Positions 37,363-45,577 of a DNA stretch of 64,000 bases are shown piece after piece. Under the pieces are notes generated by a model. It was given only the letters and a program-made list of their open reading frames with translations. It did not search any database and was not told the DNA's origin. The position numbers and the translations under genes are program-made. Numbering within the stretch: the stretch's first letter is position 1; every line of letters begins with the position of its first letter. The DNA comes from Spiribacter halobius (GTDB lineage: Bacteria; Pseudomonadota; Gammaproteobacteria; Nitrococcales; Nitrococcaceae), in NCBI RefSeq assembly GCF_020883455.1, contig NZ_CP086615.1, forward strand, positions 3,038,001 through 3,102,000, read 5' to 3'.

Positions 37363-38343
37363 TCACGCATCCGGGCGGGCCGGGGCGCCCCAGCGCTCGG
37401 CCCAGGTAGCCAGCGGCGCGGGCAGCGCCGGCACCGATCCGCCCAGGGCGCGCACGATGGTTTCGGTATTCGAGACGATCATCCCGATATAGGTACCCTC
37501 GGCCGTGCCCGGTTCGCCCATGGCATCCGAGTAGAGCTCGCCGCCGAGCTCGACGGGCTGCCCGCGCTCCCTGGCAGCGGCGATCACCGCCTCGATGGTG
37601 CGCGGATTGATCGTGCTCTCGATGAAAACGGCGGGCACCCCACGTTCCGCCACTGTCTGCGCCATGCGCCGGATGTCGGCGACACCCGCCTCGGACTCCG
37701 TGCTGATGCCCTGGATGCCGGCAACCTCGATATCGTACGCACGACCATAGTAGGCGAACGCATCGTGCGCCGTGACCAGGATGCGCTGCGATTCCGGGAT
37801 GCTCGCCACAGCCTCCCGGACCCAGGCATCGAGGGCCTCGAGCTGCTCCACGTACGTCCCGGCCCGACGTTCGATGGCAGCGGCGCACTCCGGACGCAGG
37901 TCCACCACCGCCTGACTGATGGTCGGCACAATCTGCCGCCAGAGGCTGACGTCCATCCACAAGTGGGGGTCGATGCCGTAGATGTCCTGGACCGTAATCA
38001 GCTGCCCCGTGTCGATGGAAGCGGGGGCTACCGCGATGGTCGGTTTGCGCTGCCCGAAGCGCTCCAGCACGTTCCCGAGCTGGCCTTCCAGCGAGTACCC
38101 GGAGTAGAGGATCAGGTCGGCCTCCTGGAAAAGGGCGACATCACCGGCGCTCGCCTGATACAGGTGCGGATCCACGCCCGGTCCCATGATGGGCGTCACC
38201 TCCGCGCAGTCGCCGAGCACCGTCTGTGCCACATCCGCGATCATCCCGATCGTCGTCACGACCCGGACCGGACCCTCCTGCGCGGCCGCCGAGGCGCCGA
38301 TTCCGAAGGCCGCGACAATGCCGGCCAACCACACCCGTATCAT
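37363..38343 (-). CDS. Metal ABC transporter substrate-binding protein (TroA-like)
   Basis: A 326-residue periplasmic cluster A-I binding protein with a signal peptide (MIRVWLAGIVAAFGIGASAAA). Likely metal ligands are the His of VDPHLYQAS, the His of DPHLWMD, the His of TAHDAFAYYG and the Asp of LYSDAMG, a His3-Asp set as in TroA. The sequence lacks the long His-rich loop of ZnuA. Mn, Zn or Fe could be the substrate. There is no lipobox, so it is soluble. Confidence 0.92.
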   Translation of the reverse strand: MIRVWLAGIVAAFGIGASAAAQEGPVRVVTTIGMIADVAQTVLGDCAEVTPIMGPGVDPHLYQASAGDVALFQEADLILYSGYSLEGQLGNVLERFGQRKPTIAVAPASIDTGQLITVQDIYGIDPHLWMDVSLWRQIVPTISQAVVDLRPECAAAIERRAGTYVEQLEALDAWVREAVASIPESQRILVTAHDAFAYYGRAYDIEVAGIQGISTESEAGVADIRRMAQTVAERGVPAVFIESTINPRTIEAVIAAARERGQPVELGGELYSDAMGEPGTAEGTYIGMIVSNTETIVRALGGSVPALPAPLATWAERWGAPARPDA

Positions 38344-38376
38344 GGGATTATCTCGCTTTTGCAGAAGATGCTGTGA

Positions 38377-38405
38377 AATGTAGCAAGGTCTTAATTCCGG
38401 GACAA
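38377..38405 (-). promoter_or_regulatory. Candidate sigma70 promoter of the metal ABC operon
   Basis: Reading the minus strand, TTGTCC (38405-38400) and TACATT (38382-38377) are separated by 17 bases, about 35 bases before the binding-protein start, in an unusually AT-rich patch. No operator for a metal regulator could be assigned. Confidence 0.45.
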
Positions 38406-38571
38406 GCCTCCACGCAGCGCGAGCGGGCACGCGCCGCTGGATCCGGGGCAATCGTCATCCCCCTCCGGCGTAGCGGACGGGTGGCCAATCCGGGCGCTAG
38501 CGCCGGGCCGATGACCGGGCGCCCGCGACGCCCGAACCCGCGCGCGTTCCGCGCCGGCCCGGGCACGGGCG

Positions 38572-38907
38572 TCAGTTGTTCCAGGGGCTCATGGCACCCC
38601 CGCCGGTGCTGCCCGCAGCATCCTCGCCGAAGTGCTCGGCCAGATAGTCGAGGATCACCTCCCGGTTCTCCGGGCCGGGCTCCATCATGCCCTGCTCCTC
38701 GACCATCCAGTCGAGGGTGCTGTCCCAGCGCTCCCGGCTCTTGCCCTGCTGGGTCACGAGACGAATGGAGTGGCAGGCCGAGCAGAGCGCCCGCACCAGG
38801 GTACGGCCCTCGCCCGGTGGCAGCGGACCGGCATCCTGAGCCGACGCGGGCAGGGCCAGCAGCAGCGCTGCCAGCCCCGCCAGCACCCGTCGAGGCGCTC
38901 CCCTCAT
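38572..38907 (-). CDS. Sulfite dehydrogenase cytochrome c subunit (SorB-like)
   Basis: A 111-residue exported monohaem cytochrome c with a signal peptide (about 1-23) and haem motif CSACH at 42-46. Methionines in WMVEEQGMMEP are candidates for the distal ligand. It is coupled by a four-base overlap to the molybdenum subunit gene and should accept electrons from sulfite oxidation and pass them to the respiratory chain. Confidence 0.85.
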   Translation of the reverse strand: MRGAPRRVLAGLAALLLALPASAQDAGPLPPGEGRTLVRALCSACHSIRLVTQQGKSRERWDSTLDWMVEEQGMMEPGPENREVILDYLAEHFGEDAAGSTGGGAMSPWNN

Positions 38908-40220
38908 ACCGGCACCCGCACCGCGATCCGGTGCATGGAGTTGTTGAGATAGCCTTTGGGATTCCAGGCCACCGCGAACGGCTGGCTCTCTCCGGCGTCG
39001 TCCGTGGCGCGGGCCCACACCTCGTAGTAGCCCTTCTGCGGAAACTCTAGCCGAGCCCGCCAGCGCTGCCAGGAGTAGGGGTTGGGCGGCGGCGAGAGCT
39101 CCGCCTGGTGCCAGGTGCTGCCGAAGTCGTAGGAGACGTGCACCGCGCGCACGGCACGGTCCCCGGCCCAGGCATGACCCCGCACCTCGAGCCTGCGGTG
39201 ATCCCGGGGCAGCTCATGCCCGGACATGGGCGAGGTAATGAGCGACTTCACGGGCATCGACTCGATGATCCTGAAGTCCTCCTCCGGCACTTCCTGACCC
39301 GGCTCCACCGGATAGCGCGGCACCCGATAGGACATCCCGCCCATTTTCTGGCCGTCGTGCACCCGGTCCCGCACCCAGATGCGGCTCAGCCACTTCTGCG
39401 ATACCGAGCCCGGCCAGCCCGGCGCCACGATACGCAGCGGCGCCCCGTTCATGGGATGCAGCGCGTCTCCGTTCATGCGGAAGGCGACCAGCGTGTGCGG
39501 GTCCATGGCCTTCCAGATGGGCATGCCGCGGGAGATCGCGTCCCGCTCCGGATCGCCGGAGAGATGGCTGTCGCGCCCGTAATGGCCGGTATAGCGGGCG
39601 GTGTCCCGCATGCCCGCGGCCCTCAGCACGTCGCGCAGGCGCACGCCGGTCCACTCGGCGTTGCCGATGGCACCCAGGGTCCACTGATTGCCGCTCGCCG
39701 GGGGGTTGAAGGCGGCACGCCCATTGCCCCCGCACTCGAGCTGCAGGCGCAGGGTCACCACCTCGAAGCGCGACTGCAGATCCTCGATGCCGAGGTCCAG
39801 CGGGTTGTCCACCTCGCCGTCCACGGTCATGCGCCAGCCGTCCGGGGTGTAGTCGCCGGGCGGCAGGCCATTGTTGCGGATGAAGTGCCGCGCCGTGGGC
39901 GTGACGTCGTCATCGAGCAGATGCGGCGGGGTCTCGGCGTTCACCGGGCGGTCGTTCAGCACGCGCAGCCCGTCCTTGCCCTCGATCTCGAACGCCCCGG
40001 TCTCCTCGGCCAGGGCGGCGGGAATCAGGCCACCGGGCATATTGCGGTGGAACGGGATGCTGCCCCCCACCACCGCAGCCATCGTGGCCAGCCCCGCCCC
40101 CTTGAGGAATCCCCGGCGGTCACTGCACCAGCGGCGGCCGAACAGCAGGGCGTCCGCGCGCTCGGGGTCGGTCTCGTACAGCTCGCAGATCCCGCGTTCC
40201 TGTTTGCGTTGCTCGCTCAT
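38904..40220 (-). CDS. Sulfite dehydrogenase molybdopterin subunit (SorA-like)
   Basis: A 438-residue periplasmic sulfite-oxidase-family enzyme. A twin-arginine signal (SDRRGFLKG, residues 33-41) exports the folded cofactor-bound protein. Cys163 in LECGGNGR is the expected molybdenum ligand, and the C-terminal dimerisation domain contains VSYDFGSTWHQAEL. It oxidises sulfite to sulfate or a related substrate. It lies downstream of an ECF sigma/anti-sigma pair and upstream of the cytochrome. Confidence 0.9.
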   Translation of the reverse strand: MSEQRKQERGICELYETDPERADALLFGRRWCSDRRGFLKGAGLATMAAVVGGSIPFHRNMPGGLIPAALAEETGAFEIEGKDGLRVLNDRPVNAETPPHLLDDDVTPTARHFIRNNGLPPGDYTPDGWRMTVDGEVDNPLDLGIEDLQSRFEVVTLRLQLECGGNGRAAFNPPASGNQWTLGAIGNAEWTGVRLRDVLRAAGMRDTARYTGHYGRDSHLSGDPERDAISRGMPIWKAMDPHTLVAFRMNGDALHPMNGAPLRIVAPGWPGSVSQKWLSRIWVRDRVHDGQKMGGMSYRVPRYPVEPGQEVPEEDFRIIESMPVKSLITSPMSGHELPRDHRRLEVRGHAWAGDRAVRAVHVSYDFGSTWHQAELSPPPNPYSWQRWRARLEFPQKGYYEVWARATDDAGESQPFAVAWNPKGYLNNSMHRIAVRVPV

Positions 40221-40330
40221 CGCTCTCTCCTCTGCCGGTCATGACGGCTTCTGCCCCCGCTTGTCACGCGGGGTCACGGAGAGACGAACGGGGCCAGCGG
40301 TTTATTCCCTCGCTGCGGGAATCCCGGCGC

Positions 40331-41068
40331 TCAGCCGACGCACGGTGCGCTGCGCGCACGGCTGCGGGCAAGGGCGAGGCGGGTCGCGGGATCGGGCTGG
40401 GCATGCGCTCGCGAGGCCTCGCGCAGCGTCTCGAGGAGCATGCGATGACGATCGGAGGCCATTCCGCTCACCGCCAGGACATAGCGCAGGGGCCCGGCCT
40501 GCCAGTGCCTCAGATCGACCCGGCCGTTAGGCGAGGCCAGCGCCGCTGCCGCTCCGCGCGCAGGCGCCGCGAACAGGCTCACGCGGCAGCCGCGGCTGCC
40601 CAGATAGCCGAGCTGGATCGCGGACCGGCCATCGGGGAGCGCCAGGCGCCTGACCGCGGCCAGCTCCAGTCCGGCCGCGGTCAAATCCGGCACGAAAACG
40701 CCCGCGGGCAGGTCGGAGACCGCCCGCAGGGCGGCGTCATCCGGCGACCAGGCCGCGTGGGCCTGCACCAGCTGCGCACCCAGGCGCTCGCCCTGGGGCG
40801 TCGGCGCCAGCAGCGCGATGACCACGGCCAGCGCCGCCACCACCGCCGCCGCCAGCAGCGGCCGCGGTGCGCGCCGCCGCCCGGCGCTCTCCTGCGCACC
40901 CGGAAGCCGCGCGAGGCGCCGCTTGAGCCGCCGCAGGGCGTCCACCTCCGCGGCGAGCCCGGCGTCGGCGGCCACCGCCGCCGCCACCGCCGCCGCCTCG
41001 CGAGCCGGCAGCTCGCCATCGACGTAGGCGTTCAGGGTCTCCCAGTCCGGCCGCCGTTCACCGCTCAT
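40331..41068 (-). CDS. Anti-sigma factor, membrane-anchored
   Basis: A 245-residue protein with a cytoplasmic N-terminal anti-sigma-like helical domain (DWETLNAYVDGELPAREA) and one membrane helix at about residues 70-88 (LLAAAVVAALAVVIALLA). A periplasmic domain follows. The zinc HxxxCxxC motif of ZAS anti-sigmas is absent. The gene overlaps the sigma gene by four bases, the usual arrangement for an inhibitor of its partner. Confidence 0.85.
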   Translation of the reverse strand: MSGERRPDWETLNAYVDGELPAREAAAVAAAVAADAGLAAEVDALRRLKRRLARLPGAQESAGRRRAPRPLLAAAVVAALAVVIALLAPTPQGERLGAQLVQAHAAWSPDDAALRAVSDLPAGVFVPDLTAAGLELAAVRRLALPDGRSAIQLGYLGSRGCRVSLFAAPARGAAAALASPNGRVDLRHWQAGPLRYVLAVSGMASDRHRMLLETLREASRAHAQPDPATRLALARSRARSAPCVG

Positions 41069-41574
41069 TCACGGTCTCCTCCCTGGCTCAGAACCCCCGG
41101 CTCGAGCGCGCCCAGCAGGGCGCGCCGCGCCCGGGCCAGGCGGCTCATGACGGTGCCCACCGGCAGTGCCAGCGTCGCCGCCGCCTCGCGATAGCCGTAG
41201 CCCTGCAGATCCACCAGCAGGATCACCTCGTACTGGGCGGGCGGCAGGCGCCGCAGCGCCTGGCGCAGCGCAATTTCCTCCTCCGGCGCAGCGCCTTGGC
41301 CAAGCGCCCAGCCAGCGGCGGCGCGGGCCACGCTCGGCTCGGCCTCGCGCCGGCGCCGCTCGGCCCGCACGCCGTCGACATGGCAATGACGCAGCGTGCG
41401 GAACAGCCAGCGCCCGCGGGCGCGCTCGGCGGCTGGCAGCCGCTCGGCGGCCAGCGCCCGCGCCGCACACTCCTGCACCAGATCCTGCGCCCGCTCGCGA
41501 TCCCGCGTGAGCGTCATCGCGTAGGCGAACAGCGGCCGCATCCAGCATACGAGCCACTCGCGAGCGGTAGCCAT
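41065..41574 (-). CDS. ECF-type RNA polymerase sigma factor
   Basis: A 169-residue sigma factor with region 2 (LTRDRERAQDLVQECAARAL) and region 4 (LPPAQYEVILLVDLQGYGYREAA...LPVGTVMSRLARAR). It should direct a small regulon under control of the adjacent anti-sigma, perhaps including sorAB downstream. A GTG 18 bases upstream is an alternative start. It diverges from the PhoD gene. Confidence 0.9.
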   Translation of the reverse strand: MATAREWLVCWMRPLFAYAMTLTRDRERAQDLVQECAARALAAERLPAAERARGRWLFRTLRHCHVDGVRAERRRREAEPSVARAAAGWALGQGAAPEEEIALRQALRRLPPAQYEVILLVDLQGYGYREAAATLALPVGTVMSRLARARRALLGALEPGVLSQGGDRE

Positions 41575-41756
41575 GACCGGCCTACCCCACACTCTCCTCG
41601 GACCCTGCCCACCGAATCTAGCGCGCCCGGCGCCCGGCGCAAGCCCGCCCGGCGCCGGCGGTCACAACACTGATACACGTCGGTCGTCAATGCGACATAC
41701 ACCCCTGCAAGCCTCTTTGGTGCCCCTTCAAGGACGCAGCCGACGGAGGTATAGCC

Positions 41757-43334
41757 ATGTCCCGCCGCAACGATTGCATCGATCGTTCCCGCCGCCGTCT
41801 GCTCGGAGCCGGCGCGGCGCTGGGCGCCGGCGCGGTGGTGCTGCCGTGGGCCGGCCGGGCGCCGGCGGTGGTCACCTCGGAAAGGAGCCGCCCGCAGATC
41901 CCCCATGGCGTGGCAAGCGGCGACGTCACACCACACTCGGCCATGATCTGGAGCCGCAGCGACCGCCCCGCCCGAATGCTGGTGGAGACGGCACCGACGG
42001 AGTCCTTCCGCCTAGCGCGCCCGCTGCGGGGGCCCGAGGCGCTGGCGGCGGACGACTACACCGCCCGCCTTTACCTGCGCGATCTGCCCGCGGGCGAGGA
42101 CGTCTTCTACCGGGTGCGCTTCCAGAGCCTGGAGGATCCGCGCGCGGTGAGCGAGCCCGTGGTCGGACGCCTGCGCACCCCGGGCGGCGGGCGCGGGGAC
42201 GTGCGCTTCGTCTGGGGTGGCGACACTGCGGGCCAGGGCTGGGGCATCGACGAGAGCCTTGGCGGCATGCGCATCTACGAGGCCATGCGCAGCCTCGCCC
42301 CGGACTTCTTCATCCACAGCGGCGACACCGTCTACGCCGACGGCCCGCTGGAGCGCGAGGTCGCTCTGCCCGACGGCGGCACCTGGCGCAACCTCGTCAC
42401 CGAGGAGAAGAGCAAGGTGGCGGAGACCCTGGACGAGTTCCGCGGCCAGTACCGCTACAACCTGCTGGACCGCAACGTCCGCGCCTTCAACGCCGAGGTG
42501 CCGCAGCTCTGGCAGTGGGACGACCACGAGACCGTGAACAACTGGTACCCCGGCGAGGTGCTGGAGGACGAGCGCTACCGCGTGAGCAGCGTCGATCTGC
42601 TCGCCGCCCGCGCCCGCCGCGCCTTCCTCGAGTACGCCCCGCTGCGCCCGGTGGCGGGCGACCCCCAGCGCATCTACCGGCATCAGGCCATGGGCCCGCA
42701 CCTGGAGCTGTTCTTCCTCGACAAGCGCAGCTACCGCGGCCCCAACACCCGCAACCGGCAGGCCGCACCCGGCCCCGATACTGCCCTCCTCGGCGGCGAG
42801 CAGATCGCCTGGTTGAAGCGCGCCCTGCTCGCCTCCCGCAGCACCTGGAAGGTGATCGCCTCGGACATGCCGGTGGGGCTCATCGTGAGCGACGGCGAGG
42901 CCTTCGAGAACGGCGCCAACGGCGACGGCCCGCCCCTCGGCCGCGAGCACGACATCGCCGAGCTGCTGCGCTTCATCCACCACAACGACATCCGCAACGT
43001 CGTCTGGCTGACCGCCGACGTCCACTACGCCGCCGCCCACTACTACGACCCGGCGAAGGCCCGCTTCGCCGACTTCCGCCCCTTCTGGGAGTTCGTCACT
43101 GGGCCGCTGCACGCCGGGACCTTCGGCCCCAACGCCCTCGATCCGACCTTCGGCCCGCAGGTGATGTACCAGAAGGCGCCGCCGGAGGGTCAGCGCAACC
43201 TGCCGCCCTCCGCCGGCCTGCAGTTCTTCGGCGACGTCCGCATCGACGGCGCCAGCGGCGTGATGAAGGTCGCCCTGCGGGATATCGACGGGCAGTCGCT
43301 GTTCAGCGTCGACCTGGAGCCCGAAACCGCCTGA
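41757..43334 (+). CDS. phoD: PhoD-family alkaline phosphatase/phosphodiesterase
   Basis: A 525-residue exported metallophosphatase with a twin-arginine signal (SRRRLLGAGAALGAGAVVLP). The PhoD N-terminal domain begins PHGVASGDVTPHSAMIWSR. Metal motifs are GGDTAGQG, IHSGDTVYADGP, WDDHETVNN and WLTADVHYAAAHYY. It releases phosphate from phosphomonoesters or diesters in the periplasm. A strong hairpin follows the stop. Divergent from the ECF sigma gene. Confidence 0.9.
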   Translation: MSRRNDCIDRSRRRLLGAGAALGAGAVVLPWAGRAPAVVTSERSRPQIPHGVASGDVTPHSAMIWSRSDRPARMLVETAPTESFRLARPLRGPEALAADDYTARLYLRDLPAGEDVFYRVRFQSLEDPRAVSEPVVGRLRTPGGGRGDVRFVWGGDTAGQGWGIDESLGGMRIYEAMRSLAPDFFIHSGDTVYADGPLEREVALPDGGTWRNLVTEEKSKVAETLDEFRGQYRYNLLDRNVRAFNAEVPQLWQWDDHETVNNWYPGEVLEDERYRVSSVDLLAARARRAFLEYAPLRPVAGDPQRIYRHQAMGPHLELFFLDKRSYRGPNTRNRQAAPGPDTALLGGEQIAWLKRALLASRSTWKVIASDMPVGLIVSDGEAFENGANGDGPPLGREHDIAELLRFIHHNDIRNVVWLTADVHYAAAHYYDPAKARFADFRPFWEFVTGPLHAGTFGPNALDPTFGPQVMYQKAPPEGQRNLPPSAGLQFFGDVRIDGASGVMKVALRDIDGQSLFSVDLEPETA

Positions 43335-43340
43335 CCCTTG

Positions 43341-43363
43341 CCGGGGCGGCCACGCCGCCCCGG
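43341..43363. terminator. Terminator-like hairpin after the PhoD gene
   Basis: CCGGGGCGGC-CAC-GCCGCCCCGG is a perfect 10-bp stem with a three-base loop, starting seven bases after the stop. No long T-run follows. Confidence 0.6.
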
Positions 43364-43423
43364 ACGCTTCCCGTCGCGCGCGTCCTGCGGTTCCCTGCCA
43401 CCGGGGATCATCGGGAGCCCAGG

Positions 43424-43772
43424 ATGAACCGGGCCGAGAGGACCTGCCGGCTCCACGGGCTGCTGCAGGGACGCCAATCGGTGTCCCTCGCCCGGATCTA
43501 CGGACGAGCTGGAAATCTCGCGCGCTACGGCCAAGCGCGACATCCAGTACCTGCGCGACTTCTTCCAGGCACCGCTGCTCTACCACCGCGAGCGCAACGG
43601 CTACCCCTACGCCCCCGACACCGCCGCATTCGAGCTGCCCGGCCTATGGTTGAACGAGAGCGAGATGTTCGCCCTGCTCGCCGCCGAGGAGCTGCTGGAG
43701 AGCGTGCAGCCGGGGCTGCTGCGCCGCCATCTCGGCCCGCTCAAGCGACGTCGCCGCCAGCTGCTCCACGGC
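43424..43772 (+). pseudogene. Broken YafY-type WYL-domain regulator (frameshift and truncation)
   Basis: From the ATG at 43424 the frame reads MNRAERTCRLHGLLQGRQSV, a helix-turn-helix start typical of YafY regulators. Around 43498-43505 one extra base shifts the frame. The continuation reads DELEISRATAKRDIQYLRDF, then LWLNESEMFALLAAEELLES and RRRRQLLHG. Homology ends at about 43772, exactly where the convergent LysR gene ends, so the WYL effector domain is missing. I read this as a remnant cut off by arrival of the LysR/LysE module. Confidence 0.75.
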
Positions 43773-44660
43773 TTAATCGGACTCGATTGGTTCGCGGAGA
43801 TAGTCCACCAGGCGCCGCGTCACGCTGCGCGGCGGTGTGTTCGGTGGCCAGACGGCGTAGACGGGCATCGCCGTCACGGACCACTGTGGCAGCAAGGGGA
43901 CGAGGTCACCGGTCACCAGGTCTTCCGCCACCAGGTAGTCCGGCGGGGAGGATATGCCCAGTCCTGCCCGGGTGAGCTGGTACATGGCGTCGACGCTGTC
44001 GACCTGGATGCGTGAGGTGAACTGGATACGAGCGCGCTCGCCGTGCGGGCCGATCAGATCCCGTGCCGGCGGCAGCATGGCCAGCCGGATCCAGGGCCAC
44101 GCCGCGAGCTCCGAGGGCTCGGCCGGTCGCCCGTAGCGATGCAGGAGAGCCGGGGCACAGACCAGGGTGCGTTCGACCTGCCCCACGCTGACCGCCTTCA
44201 GCGCGCTGTCCGGCATGGTGCCGACCCGAAGGGCCATGTCGACGCCCTGGCCGACGATGTCGGTGCGGCGATCCGTGGCGATGAGGGTGATGGAGACGTC
44301 CGGGTGATCGTGGGCGAATGCAGTGATCCGCCGCATGAGGGGCCCGCGCAGGAGGGCGGCGGGAAAGGATACGGAGATCTCGCCGGCCACCTCCTTGGCA
44401 TCCTCGGCGAATAGACGGGCGATGCTTTCCGCCGACCGCGCGAGGGCGCTCGCCTCGCCGAATACCCGGCGGCCGCTGGCGGTCAGCGCCAGCTTGCGTG
44501 GCGAGCGGTAGAGAAGCGCGGTGCCGCGCCGCTGCTCGAGCTGGGCGATGTGGTGGCTGACCACCGATGGCGAGAGGCCGAACGCCTCCGCCGCCTTCCG
44601 GAATGAACCGGTCTCCACCGTTTTAGCGAAGAGCACCAGCGCCCGCAGATCCTCCAGCAT
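43773..44660 (-). CDS. LysR-family transcriptional regulator
   Basis: A 295-residue regulator with an N-terminal winged helix-turn-helix (residues 3-60, FRKAAEAFGLSPSVVSHHIAQLE) and a C-terminal periplasmic-binding-like effector domain (about 90-290). It diverges from the LysE-type exporter across 94 bases and probably controls it. The module looks less GC-rich than its surroundings and abuts a broken regulator, which suggests transfer. Confidence 0.9.
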   Translation of the reverse strand: MLEDLRALVLFAKTVETGSFRKAAEAFGLSPSVVSHHIAQLEQRRGTALLYRSPRKLALTASGRRVFGEASALARSAESIARLFAEDAKEVAGEISVSFPAALLRGPLMRRITAFAHDHPDVSITLIATDRRTDIVGQGVDMALRVGTMPDSALKAVSVGQVERTLVCAPALLHRYGRPAEPSELAAWPWIRLAMLPPARDLIGPHGERARIQFTSRIQVDSVDAMYQLTRAGLGISSPPDYLVAEDLVTGDLVPLLPQWSVTAMPVYAVWPPNTPPRSVTRRLVDYLREPIESD

Positions 44661-44754
44661 AGCTGCAGATTATCGAACACTGAAATCCAGGAAAATGGGA
44701 TTGTGGCGATAACGCGGGTCGCTTAGCTTCCTCCCCGTCCAGTGGAGGATCGCC
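44661..44754. promoter_or_regulatory. Divergent LysR/LysE control region
   Basis: TTATCG at 44670-44675 and its complement CGATAA at 44707-44712 bracket an AT-rich spacer between the divergent genes. These could be half-sites for the LysR protein; the spacing is longer than a single classical T-N11-A box, so this is tentative. Confidence 0.35.
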
Positions 44755-45369
44755 ATGAGCCTGCTTCTCGCCATGGGCGGCTTTGCCGCTGCAATGTCGG
44801 CCTCGCCCGGACCGGTGAACATCATCACGCTGACCTCCGGCGTGACCAACGGAGTCAGGAGGACCCTACCCTTCGTCACCGGAGCCACCATCGGCTTCAC
44901 CTGCCTGCTCGCTGCCATCGGCCTGGGGCTGTCCGGGCTCATCGACGCCTATCCGGCAGCGCTGCAGGTACTGAAGTACGCCGGCACGCTGTTCATCCTC
45001 TTTATGGCATGGCAGCTGTTCCGCGCGGGCGGTGCGCTGGAGCTAGGGCGGCGCGCCTGCCCCCGGTTCCTGGAAGGGTTTGCGCTTCAGTGGCTGAACC
45101 CGAAGGCATGGCTGGCCTGTGTGTCCGGAGTCAGCGCGTTCACCACGGCAGGGGACTACGCCGCACTGGCCGTCTTCTGCGCCCTATACTTCGTAATCTG
45201 CTTCCTCGGCATCGGTGGCTGGGCCGTTCTGGGCAACGCTGCCGTGGGGCTCGTGCGTAGCGAGCGGCGGATGCGGTGGTTCAACGCCGCCATGGGGACC
45301 TTGCTGGTTGGGGTCGCCGCCTACCTGTTGCTGAGCGAGGTGCCACCGCCATCGGCGACCGCCTTGTAA
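44755..45369 (+). CDS. LysE/RhtB-family amino-acid exporter
   Basis: A 204-residue inner-membrane protein with about six helices. The LysE/RhtB signature is near the N-terminus (SASPGPVNIITLTSGVTNGVRR), with the conserved LQWLNPKAWLACVSG block in the middle. It exports amino acids or related compounds. The substrate is unknown. GGAGG precedes the ATG. It is paired with the divergent LysR regulator. Confidence 0.9.
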   Translation: MSLLLAMGGFAAAMSASPGPVNIITLTSGVTNGVRRTLPFVTGATIGFTCLLAAIGLGLSGLIDAYPAALQVLKYAGTLFILFMAWQLFRAGGALELGRRACPRFLEGFALQWLNPKAWLACVSGVSAFTTAGDYAALAVFCALYFVICFLGIGGWAVLGNAAVGLVRSERRMRWFNAAMGTLLVGVAAYLLLSEVPPPSATAL

Positions 45370-45577
45370 ACCGCATCCTGACTACGTACCCGCCTCAGTC
45401 ATGCCGCTGGGACCTCGCGGGCGGGATAACGGCCGTGCTGGCTGCGACCCGGGACGGCCAGGACGACGCGCGGGAGAGTCACCGGGCGCAGGCCAGCTCA
45501 TCGGTCCTGAGCACACACGTCACGCGCAACGCGGCGCTGCCCGTCGGACCCGCGCCCGCAGCCGTGAGGCAACCGCC
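45370..45577. repeat. Convergent gap with a degenerate family B interior (B6)
   Basis: Between the convergent LysE and amn genes, about 45450-45575 resembles the interior and one end of element B2 (GACGCGCGGGAGAGT, GCGCAACGCGGC and CCGCAGCCGTGAG in the same order). The terminal arms are lost. Confidence 0.45.

Noticed and set aside
42012-43586. A 524-codon open frame antisense to the PhoD gene
   Set aside because: Shadow of a strongly supported gene; the sequence is low-complexity Val/Ala/Gly/His without motifs.
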